Shown: positions 7,110 to 16,769 of the stretch, piece after piece
How positions within the stretch are numbered: position 1 is the first letter of the stretch
Layout of the letters: each line of letters begins with the position of its first letter
Assembly (NCBI RefSeq): GCF_021191705.1
Contig: NZ_JAIWPU010000004.1
Coordinates: 58,587-122,586, forward strand
From: Proluteimonas flavola
Lineage (GTDB): Bacteria > Pseudomonadota > Gammaproteobacteria > Xanthomonadales > Xanthomonadaceae
Direction of reading: 5' to 3'
Length of the DNA stretch: 64,000 nucleotides
Program-made: the position numbers and the translations under genes
Notes under the pieces: model-generated
Told to the model about the DNA's origin: nothing
What the model saw: the letters and a program-made list of their open reading frames with translations, nothing else
Database searches by the model: none

Positions 7110-8561
7110 CTAGTCGTCCTGCCGATCGTCGTCGGCGTCATCATCCGCCACGTCGTCCAGCGCCTCGCCCGGCAACGCCTGCGCATCGGGCCCCGGCAGC
7201 GATTCCACGCCACGCAGGCGGCGCTCGATGGTCCGGGTCTTGCGGCTCGCCTCGCCGAGGCTCTTGCCGACGGTGCCGATCTGTTTCTCGGCCTTTTCGA
7301 GAATGCCGGCGAACTTGCCGAACTCGCTCTTCACCGCGCCCAGCACCTGCCAGACCTCGCTGGAGCGCTGCTCGATCGCCAGCGTGCGGAAGCCCATCTG
7401 CAGGCTGTTGAGCAGGGCGGTGACCGTGGTCGGGCCGGCCAGCACCACGCGATGCTCGCGCTGCAGCAGGTCGACGAGCCCGGCGCGGCGGATCACTTCG
7501 GCGTACAGGCCTTCGGTCGGCAGGAACATCACCGCGAAATCGGTCGTATGCGGCGGGCACACGTACTTGTCGCTGATCGACTTCGCCTGCACGCGGATCG
7601 CGCGTTCGAGCTGCGCGGCCGAACTCTTGACCGCGTCGGCGTCGCCCTTCTCCTGCGCATCGATCAGGCGTTCGTAGTCCTCGCGCGGGAACTTGGCATC
7701 CACCGGCAGCCACACCACGGTGTCGTCGCCGCGGCCGGGCAGGCGGATCGCGAAATCCACCGCTTCCGCGCTGTCGGGCTTCACCCGCACGGCGCGCGCG
7801 TACTGCTCCATCGTCAGCGTCTGCTCGAGGATGTTCTCCAGCTGCACTTCGCCCCAGCCGCCGCGGTCCTTGACGTTGGTCAGCACGCGCTTGAGATCGC
7901 CCACGCCGGTCGCCAGCTGCTGCATTTCGCCGAGGCCGCGCTGTACCTGCTCCAGGCGCTCGGAGACGATCTTGAACGACGCGTCGAGCCGCGTATTGAG
8001 CGTGGTCTGCAGTTTCTCGTCGACGGTCGCGCGCATCTGGTCGAGCTTGCTGGCGTTGTCGGCCTGCAGGCGCTGCAGCTGCTGTTCGAGCGTCGCGCGC
8101 ATCTCGCCGATGCGCTGCTCGTTGCGCTGGGTCAGTTCGTTCAGGCGTGCGCCGAGTGCATCGGCGAAGCGTTGCTGCTGCTCCGCGCCTTCGATACGCG
8201 TCTTGCGTGCATCCTCGGTCAGCGCCGCGCGCAACACGCCCAGGCGCTCGTCGGTGGTGCGGGTGAATGTGTCGAGCCGTGCGTCGATGCGCAGGGTGAG
8301 CTCGTCGAGGCGCTGGTCGGTCCGGGCGGCGACGGCCTGCAGCTGCGCGCCGAAGGCATCGATGCGCTGCGCCTGCGACGCCGCCGAGGCATCCAGCTGC
8401 TGGCGGAGTTCGCCGCGGCCGTCGCGCTGCTCCTCGCGCAGCACGCGTTCCAGGGTTTCGCCGCCCTGGCCGGGCCGGCGCAGCAGCAGGACGATGAGCA
8501 GGCCGGTCGCGATGGCGACGAGCAGCAGGATCAGGGCGAGCAGGACGAGCGTGGCATTCAT
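7110..8561 (-). CDS. rmuC: RmuC, DNA recombination/nuclease-like protein
   Basis: 483 residues. An N-terminal transmembrane helix (about residues 4-27) leads into a long coiled coil rich in Gln, Arg and Glu (to about residue 215). The RmuC domain follows, with LKRVLTNVKDRGGWGEVQLE, LPVDAKFPREDYERL and FLPTEGLYAEVIRRAGL. RmuC limits inversions at short inverted repeats. That is notable in a genome with many palindromic repeats, though a link is only inference. The C-terminus is an acidic Asp-rich tail. It stands alone. Confidence 0.9.
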   Translation of the reverse strand: MNATLVLLALILLLVAIATGLLIVLLLRRPGQGGETLERVLREEQRDGRGELRQQLDASAASQAQRIDAFGAQLQAVAARTDQRLDELTLRIDARLDTFTRTTDERLGVLRAALTEDARKTRIEGAEQQQRFADALGARLNELTQRNEQRIGEMRATLEQQLQRLQADNASKLDQMRATVDEKLQTTLNTRLDASFKIVSERLEQVQRGLGEMQQLATGVGDLKRVLTNVKDRGGWGEVQLENILEQTLTMEQYARAVRVKPDSAEAVDFAIRLPGRGDDTVVWLPVDAKFPREDYERLIDAQEKGDADAVKSSAAQLERAIRVQAKSISDKYVCPPHTTDFAVMFLPTEGLYAEVIRRAGLVDLLQREHRVVLAGPTTVTALLNSLQMGFRTLAIEQRSSEVWQVLGAVKSEFGKFAGILEKAEKQIGTVGKSLGEASRKTRTIERRLRGVESLPGPDAQALPGEALDDVADDDADDDRQDD

Positions 8562-8737
8562 GCGGTGATTCTAGCGGTCGCCATCTCAGCACCTGCGCCG
8601 GAGCGCGCGACGTACCGGTGGTCGTGCCCTGTACGTGGTCCTGTCGCGTTCTGTCCGGAACGCGACCATGCGGCGCCGGCGTCCCGCAACGCATTCGACG
8701 CTACGCTGCGCATACTGTTTCGAGTTGCAGACCCGCC

Positions 8738-8992
8738 ATGTCCGGCCACCCTTCCCTGCTCGACGTCGCGCCGGGCCGTTATCGCCACTACAAGGGGCGC
8801 GACTACGACGTCATCGGTGTGGCGCGCCACAGCGAGACGCTCGAGCCGGTGGTCGTCTACCGGCCGCTGTATGGAGACGGCGCGCTGTGGGTAAGGCCCC
8901 ATGCGATGTTCGTCGGAACCGTGACGATCGAGGGACGGGAAGTGCCGCGGTTCGCGCCCGTCGCTGCGCCGCCGCCGACGGATGGCCGCTGA
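8738..8992 (+). CDS. DUF1653 family small protein
   Basis: 84 residues. The pattern PGRYRHYKGRDYDVIGVARHSETLEPVVVY, continuing to YRPLYGDGALWVRPHAMF, is the DUF1653 signature (a small beta-barrel-like fold of unknown function). Upstream in-frame sequence is not conserved-looking, so the ATG at 8738 is used. Its role is unknown. Confidence 0.82.
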   Translation: MSGHPSLLDVAPGRYRHYKGRDYDVIGVARHSETLEPVVVYRPLYGDGALWVRPHAMFVGTVTIEGREVPRFAPVAAPPPTDGR

Positions 8993-9061
8993 GCCGGGCT
9001 GCGCCTGGCCAGACGTGATGGACTAGCGTACGGATTCACGCACCGCACGGAGCAGAGCCGC

Positions 9062-10207
9062 ATGACGGGGAACACGCTGCGAAACGCGACGCTGGCCGTT
9101 GCCCTTGGACTGCTCTGCGGCTGCGCCGGCAATGGCGGTGACCGGGCATCGCCGGCGGCATCCGTGCGCGATGCGACGCCCGGCGTCGATACCGGCACGC
9201 TCGACGGCGCGCCGTACCGCGTCCAGGTTCCCGCGGACTGGAACGGCGAGCTGGTCGTGCTGCTGCACGGCTACGAGCCGCGCGGCGTGCCGCGTGCCGA
9301 CCCGTGGCCGGCGAACGAGGCGACGCCGCTGTTCCTCGCGCGCGGCTATGCGGTGGCCGAAAGCGGCTACGCATCCCAGGGCTGGGCAGTCGCCGACGCG
9401 ATCGCGGACAGCGAGCGCCTGCGTGCGCGCGTCGTGGACCGTCACGCGCCGCGGCGCAGCTGGCTGGTCGGCTTCTCGATGGGCGGGCTGATCGCGCTCG
9501 CAAGCCTGGAGCGTCACGGTGCGGCGTACGACGGCGCACTGTCGCTGTGCGGTGCGAACGTGCCGGCCACGCAGGTGTTCGACGACGCGCTGCGCTCGCT
9601 GGTGGCGTTCGATTACTTCTTCCCCGACGCGGGCCTGCCCGGCGCCGGTCTGTCCGATCCCGAGGCGTCGCCGCTCGAAGACCTGCCGGCCGACCAGATC
9701 GCATTGATGCAGGCCGTCGGCACGGCACTGGCGACCGACCCCGCGGCCGCAGCCATGCTGGCGCAGGCGCTGGAAGTGCCTGCCGACGGCCTGGTCGGCG
9801 CACTCGGCCTGCACGCGCTGCTGTTGCGCGAGATGACCGCGCGCGCGGGCGGTCTGCCGGTCGACAATCGCGAGACCGTCTACAGCGGATTCGGCGACGA
9901 TGCGGCGTTCAACGCCGGCGTGCGCCGGTATCCCGCGGATGCGCAGGCGGTGACGTACCTCGCTGGTGTCGCAGATCTGCGCGGGACGATCGGCAAGCCG
10001 CTGGTCCTGCGCTACAACCACGACGATCCGACGATCCCGCCGCGCTATCACGCGGTCTATCCGGCGCTCGCAGCCCAAGCCGGGCACGGCGAGCGGATCA
10101 CCGTGCTGACGCCCGCCGGCGAGGGGCATTGCGCATTTTCGCCGGAACAGATCGGCGAGGCTTTCGATGCGCTGGTGGATGGCGCAGCGCGCGCTGCTCC
10201 GCCGTAG
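9062..10207 (+). CDS. Alpha/beta-hydrolase lipoprotein
   Basis: 381 residues with a lipoprotein signal peptide (lipobox LLCGC, cysteine at about residue 21). The hydrolase fold is indicated by ELVVLLHGYEPRG (oxyanion-side HG), the nucleophile elbow GFSMGG near residue 140, and a late histidine in GEGHCAF. Substrate unknown; esterase or lipase-like action in the periplasm or at the outer membrane is possible. It stands alone on the plus strand before a REP-like element. Confidence 0.72.
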   Translation: MTGNTLRNATLAVALGLLCGCAGNGGDRASPAASVRDATPGVDTGTLDGAPYRVQVPADWNGELVVLLHGYEPRGVPRADPWPANEATPLFLARGYAVAESGYASQGWAVADAIADSERLRARVVDRHAPRRSWLVGFSMGGLIALASLERHGAAYDGALSLCGANVPATQVFDDALRSLVAFDYFFPDAGLPGAGLSDPEASPLEDLPADQIALMQAVGTALATDPAAAAMLAQALEVPADGLVGALGLHALLLREMTARAGGLPVDNRETVYSGFGDDAAFNAGVRRYPADAQAVTYLAGVADLRGTIGKPLVLRYNHDDPTIPPRYHAVYPALAAQAGHGERITVLTPAGEGHCAFSPEQIGEAFDALVDGAARAAPP

Positions 10208-10227
10208 TGACGAAGGCCCGACGTCCT

Positions 10228-10297
10228 GTAGGAGCGCGCTTGCGCGCGATGGGGTTCTACCTGTGAAGCCTATCGCGCGCGCGCGCTCCTACGGAGC
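10228..10297. repeat. REP-like inverted element
   Basis: GTAGGAGCGCGCTTGCGCGCGATGG and its inverted partner ATCGCGCGCGCGCGCTCCTACGG flank a short loop between two convergent genes. The hairpin could also act as a two-way transcription block. Confidence 0.6.
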
Positions 10298-10305
10298 AGT
10301 TCGAC

Positions 10306-11454
10306 TCAACCCGCGCCGGGCACCGGCGCGTGTGCGGTGATGATCTCCGCGTCGCGCAGATCCGACCACACGCCGGCCGGAATCGCGACCGACATCGACT
10401 CGATGTTCGCGGCCACCTGTTCGGCATTGCGCGCGCCCGGCACGATCGCCGAGACGACTTCCGGCGCATTGGCGAACTGCAGCGCGACCGTGCGCAGGTC
10501 CACACCGTGCGCACGCACGATCGCTTCGGCCTGTGCGCGCTTGCGCTGCGAATCCGGCGGCACCGGCTGCGAGCCGTAGAGATAGCGGTCGCGACCGGCG
10601 AGGAAGCCGGCCAGCAGCGGCGAGCCGACGATCACCGAGATGCCGCGCGTGGCGAGGTGCGGGAAGGTGTGTTCGAGCGCGTGCGCGTGGTCGAGCAGCG
10701 AGTACTGGCAGGCGAGCAGGAAAATGTCGGGATCGGCGACTTCGATTGCGCGCATCGCCGGGTCCGGCGTGTTGACGCCCATGCCCCAGGCCTTGATCAG
10801 GCCTTCCTCGCGCATCTTCGTCAGTTCCGGGAATGCGCCGGTGCGCGCCTGCTCGAAGTATTCGAGCCAGCGCTCGCCCATGTCGCCGTTGTCGGGGGAG
10901 AGGTCGTGCACCAGCACGATGTCGAGCGAATCGATGCCTAGACGCTGCAGGCTGTCCTCGACCGAGCGGCGCGTGCCCGCGGCGCTGTAGTCGTAGCGAT
11001 AGGCGAACGGCGGCGGTTCCTTCCAGCTGACCTTCGGCGTCTCCGTCGTTGCGGTCAGCAGGCGGCCGACCTTGCTGGAGATGACGTACTCCTCGCGCGG
11101 CTTCTGGCCCAGCACATGGCCGAAGCGACGCTCGGAGCGGCCGAGGCCGTACCAGGGCGAGGTGTCGAACAGGCGCATGCCGCCGTCCCAGGCCGCTTCC
11201 AGCGTGGCCTGCGCGTCGTCTTCGGTGACGACCGCCCAGTTGTTGCCGAGCGGTGCGCCACCCAGACCGACGCGCGCGGTCGGGCGGTACTTGCGGCCGC
11301 CCGCGGGATTGGTCGGCAGCGGGCTGGCGCCGCGACGGCCCTGCGTGGGCAGGACATCGCCGGGCGTGGTCTGCGCGCTGGCGATCAGCGGCGCGGCGGC
11401 AAGGGTGGCGGCACCGAGCGCGGCGGCGGACAGAAAGGTGCGACGTGAATGCAT
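10306..11454 (-). CDS. Aldo/keto reductase with a twin-arginine signal
   Basis: 382 residues. The N-terminus MHSRRTFLSAAALGAATLAAAP is a Tat signal (SRRTFL), so the protein is probably exported folded. The AKR barrel follows: ARVGLGGAPLGNN, FDTSPWYGLGRSERR (catalytic Asp and Tyr), the lysine in VISSKVGR, LDIVLVHDL and FANAPEVVSAIVPGARN. The family resembles L-fucose/D-threo-aldose dehydrogenases. An NADP-dependent enzyme outside the cytoplasm is unusual; cofactor insertion before Tat export would explain it. Substrate not identifiable. Confidence 0.8.
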   Translation of the reverse strand: MHSRRTFLSAAALGAATLAAAPLIASAQTTPGDVLPTQGRRGASPLPTNPAGGRKYRPTARVGLGGAPLGNNWAVVTEDDAQATLEAAWDGGMRLFDTSPWYGLGRSERRFGHVLGQKPREEYVISSKVGRLLTATTETPKVSWKEPPPFAYRYDYSAAGTRRSVEDSLQRLGIDSLDIVLVHDLSPDNGDMGERWLEYFEQARTGAFPELTKMREEGLIKAWGMGVNTPDPAMRAIEVADPDIFLLACQYSLLDHAHALEHTFPHLATRGISVIVGSPLLAGFLAGRDRYLYGSQPVPPDSQRKRAQAEAIVRAHGVDLRTVALQFANAPEVVSAIVPGARNAEQVAANIESMSVAIPAGVWSDLRDAEIITAHAPVPGAG

Positions 11455-11659
11455 GGGGATCTCCTGCGGCAGGGAATTGCGACCATCGCCTCCCGGCCGT
11501 CCGGCCGCCCTGCGTCGATGCCCGCGACTGCATACCGTGCCAGCCGCGCCGCCGAGGCGCCGTGAACCGGTATCGAAACCGCCGCTGCACTGCGCATCGC
11601 GCGTGTGGGCGGGTGCGTCGTCTGCGTATCATTCGCGCTCGATCCGCGGCGGTGACGAC

Positions 11660-12277
11660 ATGGGCTGGATGGGCATTTCCGATGTGCCGACCTTCGTGGT
11701 CGCGGTGCTCGTATTCCTGGCGATCCCGGGGCCGGGCACCTTCGCACTGCTGACCGCGACCGCGCGGGGCGGCGTGCGCGGCGGCTATGCGGCGTTCTTC
11801 GGCCTGGCGCTCGGCGACCAGGTGCTGCTGTGGCTGGCCGCGGGCGGCATGGCCGCTTTGCTCGCCGCCAATCCGATGCTGTTCCGCGGCGTGCAGTGGC
11901 TGGGCGCGGCGTATCTGGTGTGGATCGGCGTGCAGCTGTTGCGCAGTCGCGGCGACGGCGCGGGCATGGTGACGATAGGCAGCGGCCACTGGTTCCGCCA
12001 GGGTCTGTTGATCACATTGCTCAATCCGAAGGCCGTGCTGTTCTACATGGCGTTCTTTCCCCTGTTCATCGATCCGGCGCAGCACCGCGGCCTCGCGACG
12101 TTCGTGGCGATGTCGGTGCTGATCTGCCTGCTCGGGCTGCTGTACTGCTCGCTGCTGATCCTCGCTGGGCACGTGGCGCGCGCACGCGTCGCCCGCGATC
12201 CGCGCATTGCGACGTGGCTGCGGCGGATCGCCGGTGCGTGCCTGGTCGGATTCGGCGTCAGGCTCGCGTCGACCTGA
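11660..12277 (+). CDS. LysE/RhtB family amino-acid exporter
   Basis: 205 residues with about six hydrophobic helices, the standard size. The N-terminal signature VFLAIPGPGTFALLTATARGG corresponds to the PGP motif of LysE/RhtB exporters, and LLITLLNPKAVLFYMAFFP is the second family hallmark. It exports an amino acid or derivative; which one cannot be told. The ATG at 11660 directly precedes the first helix. Confidence 0.85.
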   Translation: MGWMGISDVPTFVVAVLVFLAIPGPGTFALLTATARGGVRGGYAAFFGLALGDQVLLWLAAGGMAALLAANPMLFRGVQWLGAAYLVWIGVQLLRSRGDGAGMVTIGSGHWFRQGLLITLLNPKAVLFYMAFFPLFIDPAQHRGLATFVAMSVLICLLGLLYCSLLILAGHVARARVARDPRIATWLRRIAGACLVGFGVRLAST

Positions 12278-12289
12278 GCCCCCGCGGCT

Positions 12290-14398
12290 TCAGTACAGCC
12301 GGATCGGCAACTCGCGCGTTGCGGTGTTGCCGCTGGCATCGCGCACGAGGGCGCGCAGCACGTAGTCGCCGATCGGCAGGCCTGCCGGATCCCATCGCGT
12401 TGGCTCGAGGCGACCGTCACGCACGAGGTTGTTGACCGCGTAGCGGAAGCGCGTGCGCGAGGCGCCATGCACGGTGATGCCGCTGTCGGCGGAATAGGCG
12501 ACGCGCACCGCTTCGCGATGCGGCGGCATGCGGCCGAAATCGATCGTGAAGCGCGGCGTCTCGAAGCCGGGCATCGGGCTGCCGTCGGCGGCCAGCAACT
12601 GCCAGCCCAGCGTGTGCAGGCCGAGGCGCCGGCGCGGCAGGTTGCCGTCCACCTGGTCCCAGGCCTCGACGATGATCTGCAGGCCGCCGCCGTCGCCCGG
12701 CAGGATCACGCGGCCGTCTTCGCGCGAGGTCATCGGCATGTCGAGGGCATCGAGCAGCGCGAGATCGTCGATGCGCGGCGCGATGGTGTCGACGAAGTTG
12801 CGGAAGCCCAGCGCCACCGCATTGCGCTGGTAGCCCGACGGGCCGAGCGCGAGGTGCACATGCGCCTGCGCATTGATCGTGCCGATGGGTTCACCGGCGC
12901 GGACATGCGTGCCGCGCGGGATGCGCACGCGCATCGGCCGGCCGTCGTCGCCCGCGATCAGTTGGAAGCGCGGGTCGAGCGCTTCACCACGCGGCGTGCG
13001 GCCGACGCGCATGTGGATGTAGGTGAGGGTGTCGATCGCGAGGCGCTCGGCCTGGTCGCCGAATGCGGACGCGGCATAGGGACTCGCGACCTTGGCGTCG
13101 GCGATCGCCAGCACCGGGCTGCCGACATCGCCGCGCACGTCGAAACCGTCGTGCAGATGGCTGCGCGATTCGCCGCGGAAATTGCCGCGCACCTCGCCCA
13201 GCGTACCGACGACTTCGTGCCAGCCGTCCTGCGGCGCCAGCGGCCAGCGGCCGCGGGTCTCGGGCAGGGCGGCGTCGGGCGCGGGGCCGACCGCGACGTT
13301 GGCGAGGTTCTGCTTCGCGCCGGCGCGGCGCACCTGCACGATGCGATGCACGCGATAGGCTGCGGCATCGGCCACCCACAGCCGGCCGAAGCGATCGAAC
13401 GCGAGACCGGCCGGACGCGCGAGCCGTTGCGTCATGTCGCGACCGGTCAGCACGTGCGCGCGACCGTCGGGTTCGACCTGCAGCACGCGGCCGCGCGCGA
13501 GTTCGCCGACGTACAGCCGTTGCTGCGCATCGATGGCGATGGACACCGGCGACACCGCCGGCCCGGCATCGGGATCGTCGCCATGCAGGGCCAGCGTCGT
13601 CGTCGTGCCGTCCGGCGCGACCCGGCGCAGCGCATGGTTGCCGGTGTCGGCGACCCACAGCGCACCGGTCGCATCGAGCGCGAGTCCGCCCGGCGTATCG
13701 AAGCGCGCCTGCGCGCCGGGACCGTCGAGAAGCCCCGGTCGTCCGTCGCCGGCCAGCGTGCGCACGGCGCCGGCCTCGATCACCCGGATGCGGTCGTTGA
13801 AGCCATCGGCGACGAACACGCGCCCCGTTGCATCGACCGCCACAGCGGCCGGCGCATGGAAGCGCGCCTGCGTGGCCGGGCCATCGGCGAAACCGGCGTC
13901 TCCGGTGCCTGCGAGTGTCGTCACCGTGCCGTTGGGCGCGATGCGCCGGATCGCATGGTTGCCGGTGTCGGCGACATAGAGCGTGCCGCCCGCATCGATC
14001 GCAAGACCGGACGGTGTGTGAAAGCGCGCATCCGCGCCGCGCCCATCGACAAAGCCTTCGAGACTGCCGGCGAGCGTGTCGACGCGGCCATCGGGGTGCA
14101 CGCGCCGGATGCGGTTCGACGCGCCGCCATCGGCGACGAACGCGGTGCCGTCCGCCGCAACGGCGATGCCGAAGGGATCGTCGAACCGTGCCTCGGATCG
14201 CGCGCCATCGCGCACGCCGCGATGACCGTCGCCGGCCACACCTTCGATACGCGCCGGCAGGCCGGCGGGCGGCGGGCCGAGTGACACGCGCGCCGGCGTT
14301 TGCCATTCCCACAGGAAGCTGGCGACGAGCGCCGCGACGGTCAGCGCCGCGATGCCCCACAGTGCCCGGCGCGCGCCAGGTCGCAAGCGCCGAGTCAT
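12290..14398 (-). CDS. NHL-repeat propeller fused to an M23-like peptidase domain
   Basis: 702 residues. One N-terminal membrane anchor (about residues 11-30) precedes six or so NHL-type repeats to about residue 350, with units such as GLAIDAGGTLYVADTGNHAI and TLAGDG. An M23/LytM-like domain follows (about 395-530) with HDGFDVRGDVGSPVLAIADA (HxxxD) and HVHLAL (HxH), the zinc-ligand pattern of these peptidases. The last 160 residues form an Ig-like or beta-rich tail ending in DYVLRALVRDASGNTATREL. It is probably periplasmic and membrane-tethered; a peptidoglycan-related role is inferred from M23 only. Confidence 0.72.
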   Translation of the reverse strand: MTRRLRPGARRALWGIAALTVAALVASFLWEWQTPARVSLGPPPAGLPARIEGVAGDGHRGVRDGARSEARFDDPFGIAVAADGTAFVADGGASNRIRRVHPDGRVDTLAGSLEGFVDGRGADARFHTPSGLAIDAGGTLYVADTGNHAIRRIAPNGTVTTLAGTGDAGFADGPATQARFHAPAAVAVDATGRVFVADGFNDRIRVIEAGAVRTLAGDGRPGLLDGPGAQARFDTPGGLALDATGALWVADTGNHALRRVAPDGTTTTLALHGDDPDAGPAVSPVSIAIDAQQRLYVGELARGRVLQVEPDGRAHVLTGRDMTQRLARPAGLAFDRFGRLWVADAAAYRVHRIVQVRRAGAKQNLANVAVGPAPDAALPETRGRWPLAPQDGWHEVVGTLGEVRGNFRGESRSHLHDGFDVRGDVGSPVLAIADAKVASPYAASAFGDQAERLAIDTLTYIHMRVGRTPRGEALDPRFQLIAGDDGRPMRVRIPRGTHVRAGEPIGTINAQAHVHLALGPSGYQRNAVALGFRNFVDTIAPRIDDLALLDALDMPMTSREDGRVILPGDGGGLQIIVEAWDQVDGNLPRRRLGLHTLGWQLLAADGSPMPGFETPRFTIDFGRMPPHREAVRVAYSADSGITVHGASRTRFRYAVNNLVRDGRLEPTRWDPAGLPIGDYVLRALVRDASGNTATRELPIRLY

Positions 14399-14402
14399 AC
14401 CC

Positions 14403-14498
14403 TCGTAGGAGCGCGCTTGCGCGCGATGGCGCGTTCGCGGAGAGACCCGATCGCGCGTCCCCGAAAAGGGGGTGCGAGCACAAGCGCCGCTCCCACGA
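14403..14498. repeat. REP-like inverted element
   Basis: GTAGGAGCGCGCTTGCGCGCGATGG at the left and AAGCGCCGCTCCCAC at the right, in the short gap between two minus-strand genes. Same family as the elements near 2.6, 7.0, 10.2 and 30.2 kb. Confidence 0.55.
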
Positions 14499-14507
14499 GG
14501 TGCCGCA

Positions 14508-15677
14508 TCAGTCCACGACGCGGCAGAACACCGCCTTCAGATAACGCGATTCCTGCACGTGCGCCATGAACGGATGGTCCGCGCCAGCGCCCGAGACCTT
14601 GAGGATCTGGATCGTGCGGTTGGCGTAGAACGCCGCGCGCCGCAGCATGTCGAGGAACTGCTCCTCGCTGACCAGGCCCGTGCACGAGAAGGTCGCCAGC
14701 AGGCCGCCCGGCTTGACCACGCCCAGCGCGAGCTTGTTCATGTCCAGGTACTTCTTCAGCGCCGGAATCACCTGCTCGCGGTCGCGGGTCATCTTGGCCG
14801 GGTCGAGCACGACGACGTCGTAGGCATCCCCCGCGTTCGATGCATCGCGCAGCCACGGGAAGATGTCGGCCTGCACGAATTTGATGCGCGCATCGTTGAG
14901 CCTGGCGTTGCCCCTGGCGATCTCGATGACGTCCTCGTCGATGTCGATGCCGACGACTTCGCTGGCGCCGCGCGCCGCTGCGTACACACCGAAACCGCCG
15001 GTGTTGCAGCACAGGTCGAGCACGCGCTTGCCGGCGACGTGGCGGCTCAGCCACTCGCGGTTCTCGCGCTGGTCGGCGAAGAAACCGGTCTTGTGCGCGC
15101 CGGCCGGATCGGCGCAGAAGCGGATGCCGTACTCGGTGATGATCGCCGGATCGGCGGGCACGCTGCCGCGGTAGTCGAAGCTCTCCTGCTTCTGCACGTG
15201 TTCGTCGGCGAAGCTGTGGAAGCGGCAGCCGGGGAACTGTTCGGTCAGCGCTTCGTAGATCCATTCGCGATGGCGGAACATGCCGGCGCTGAAGAACTCG
15301 ACGACCAGCAGGTCGCCGTAGCGGTCGACGACCAGGCCCGACAGGCCGTCGCCTTCGCTGTGCACGACGCGCCAGGCATCGGACACCTCATCGAGCTTCA
15401 GCACCTCGCGGCGCAGCGACACCGCCTCGGCGATCCTGCGCGAGAACCAGCCGGCATCGACCGGCACATCGGGGTGCGTTTCGAGGATGCGCACGGCGAT
15501 GCGCGAATGGCCATTGTAGAAACCGCGGCCGATCCATTCGCCTTCGACGCCGACGACATCGACGATGCTGCCCGGCTTGGGGCGCTGCGCCGGCTTTTCG
15601 ACCAGGCGCTGGAAGATCCACGGATGGCTGGAGCGCCAGGCGTTCTTCAGCCGGACGACGGGATAGGAAGTCTGCAT
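14508..15677 (-). CDS. rlmI: RlmI-type 23S rRNA m5C methyltransferase
   Basis: 389 residues, as in E. coli RlmI (396). An N-terminal PUA domain (VRLKNAWRSSHPWIFQRLVEKP, GSIVDVVGVEGEWIGRGFYN) is followed by a central domain with GDGLSGLVVDRYGD. The SAM-binding methyltransferase has VLDLCCNTGGFGVYAAARGA, VVLDPAKM and the catalytic cysteine in TFSCTGLVS. RlmI methylates C1962 of 23S rRNA; orthology is inferred from architecture. It stands alone. Confidence 0.87.
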   Translation of the reverse strand: MQTSYPVVRLKNAWRSSHPWIFQRLVEKPAQRPKPGSIVDVVGVEGEWIGRGFYNGHSRIAVRILETHPDVPVDAGWFSRRIAEAVSLRREVLKLDEVSDAWRVVHSEGDGLSGLVVDRYGDLLVVEFFSAGMFRHREWIYEALTEQFPGCRFHSFADEHVQKQESFDYRGSVPADPAIITEYGIRFCADPAGAHKTGFFADQRENREWLSRHVAGKRVLDLCCNTGGFGVYAAARGASEVVGIDIDEDVIEIARGNARLNDARIKFVQADIFPWLRDASNAGDAYDVVVLDPAKMTRDREQVIPALKKYLDMNKLALGVVKPGGLLATFSCTGLVSEEQFLDMLRRAAFYANRTIQILKVSGAGADHPFMAHVQESRYLKAVFCRVVD

Positions 15678-15720
15678 GGCGGCATTCTACGCGGTGGCCG
15701 GTGGCGAAGCCCGTGGGCTG

Positions 15721-15755
15721 CCCGTCATTCCGGCTTCCGCCGGAATGACGACGTT
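15721..15755. repeat. Short palindromic repeat (CGTCATTCCGGC family)
   Basis: CGTCATTCCGGCTTCCGCCGGAATGACG is a near-perfect hairpin repeat. Two further copies in opposite orientations frame a segment at 58232-58345. Confidence 0.6.
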
Positions 15756-15830
15756 GAGGGTGCCAGTCCCGCCAAGGTTCGCATTCCGCTACGCGCTTGC
15801 TTTCCCCGCATTTGTCGCCATCCATCGGTG

Positions 15831-16658
15831 ATGCATCTCGACAGTCCCGACGCGCCCGCCGATCCCGACGCCCAGCGCCTGCACGACCGCCGGCGGCTGT
15901 CGAACGCGCTCAAGGCCAGCATCGCTTTCGTGCTGCTGCTGGTCATCATGTTCGGCCTGCAGGCCGCGTTCGACTGGCGGCCGCTGGCGGTGCGCCCTGG
16001 CGAATGGGCCGGGCTCGCGGGCCTGCTGACCGCGCCGCTGCTGCACGGCTCGCCCGGCCACCTGATCGCCAACGCCAGCGCGCTACTGCTGCTCGGCTCG
16101 CTGGCGCTGGCGGTCTACCCGCGCGCCACGCTGCGCGGCCTGCCGCTGATGTGGCTGGGCTCGGGCCTGGGCGCCTGGCTGATGGGCAACCCCGGCTCGC
16201 ATCATCTGGGCGCCAGCGGCGTGACCCACGGCCTGATGTTCCTGGTGTTCGTGCTGGGCCTGCTGCGCCGCGACCGGCCCTCGATCGCCGCCGGCATGAT
16301 CGCCTTCCTGTTCTACGGCGGCATGCTGCTGACGATCCTGCCGCAGGAGCCGGGTGTGTCCTGGCAGTCGCACATGGGCGGCGCGATCGGCGGCGTGCTG
16401 GCCGCGTTCTGGTTCCGCTACGCCGACCCGATCCCGCCGCGCCGGCGCTACAGCTGGGAGATCGAAGAGGAAGAGGCTGCGCGCGCCGAGCGAGAACGCA
16501 GCGACACCTTCGAACCGCCCGCGCCGCACGACGTGCCGGTGTTGTGGGAGCGCCCGACCGAGGAACCGCGGGGTGTGGTACTGCGGTTTCCCGGACGCCA
16601 CGTCGGCAGCGACGGGACGGCGGATACGCACGACACCCGCGACACGCGTCACGACTAA
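15831..16658 (+). CDS. Rhomboid family intramembrane serine protease
   Basis: 275 residues with about six membrane helices in the first 200. The active-site serine is in HHLGASGVTHGL (GASG) and the partner histidine in SWQSHMGGAIGG, the normal rhomboid dyad. The segment LLTAPLLHGSPGHLIANASALLLLG gives the usual HxxxN. A hydrophilic, charged C-terminal tail of about 75 residues follows, rich in Glu/Arg and then Asp/Thr. Substrate unknown. The ATG at 15831 is in frame with the fold; much longer upstream reading is out of family. Confidence 0.86.
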   Translation: MHLDSPDAPADPDAQRLHDRRRLSNALKASIAFVLLLVIMFGLQAAFDWRPLAVRPGEWAGLAGLLTAPLLHGSPGHLIANASALLLLGSLALAVYPRATLRGLPLMWLGSGLGAWLMGNPGSHHLGASGVTHGLMFLVFVLGLLRRDRPSIAAGMIAFLFYGGMLLTILPQEPGVSWQSHMGGAIGGVLAAFWFRYADPIPPRRRYSWEIEEEEAARAERERSDTFEPPAPHDVPVLWERPTEEPRGVVLRFPGRHVGSDGTADTHDTRDTRHD

Positions 16659-16769
16659 GCCGAACGGTTCGATGCGCGGCAGGTTCCTCGCCGCGTTCGC
16701 AATGACAGGCCGTCGGGTCCATGCTTGAGGACCAACGATCACCGCTTGTCCCGCGAATAATCAGGACGA

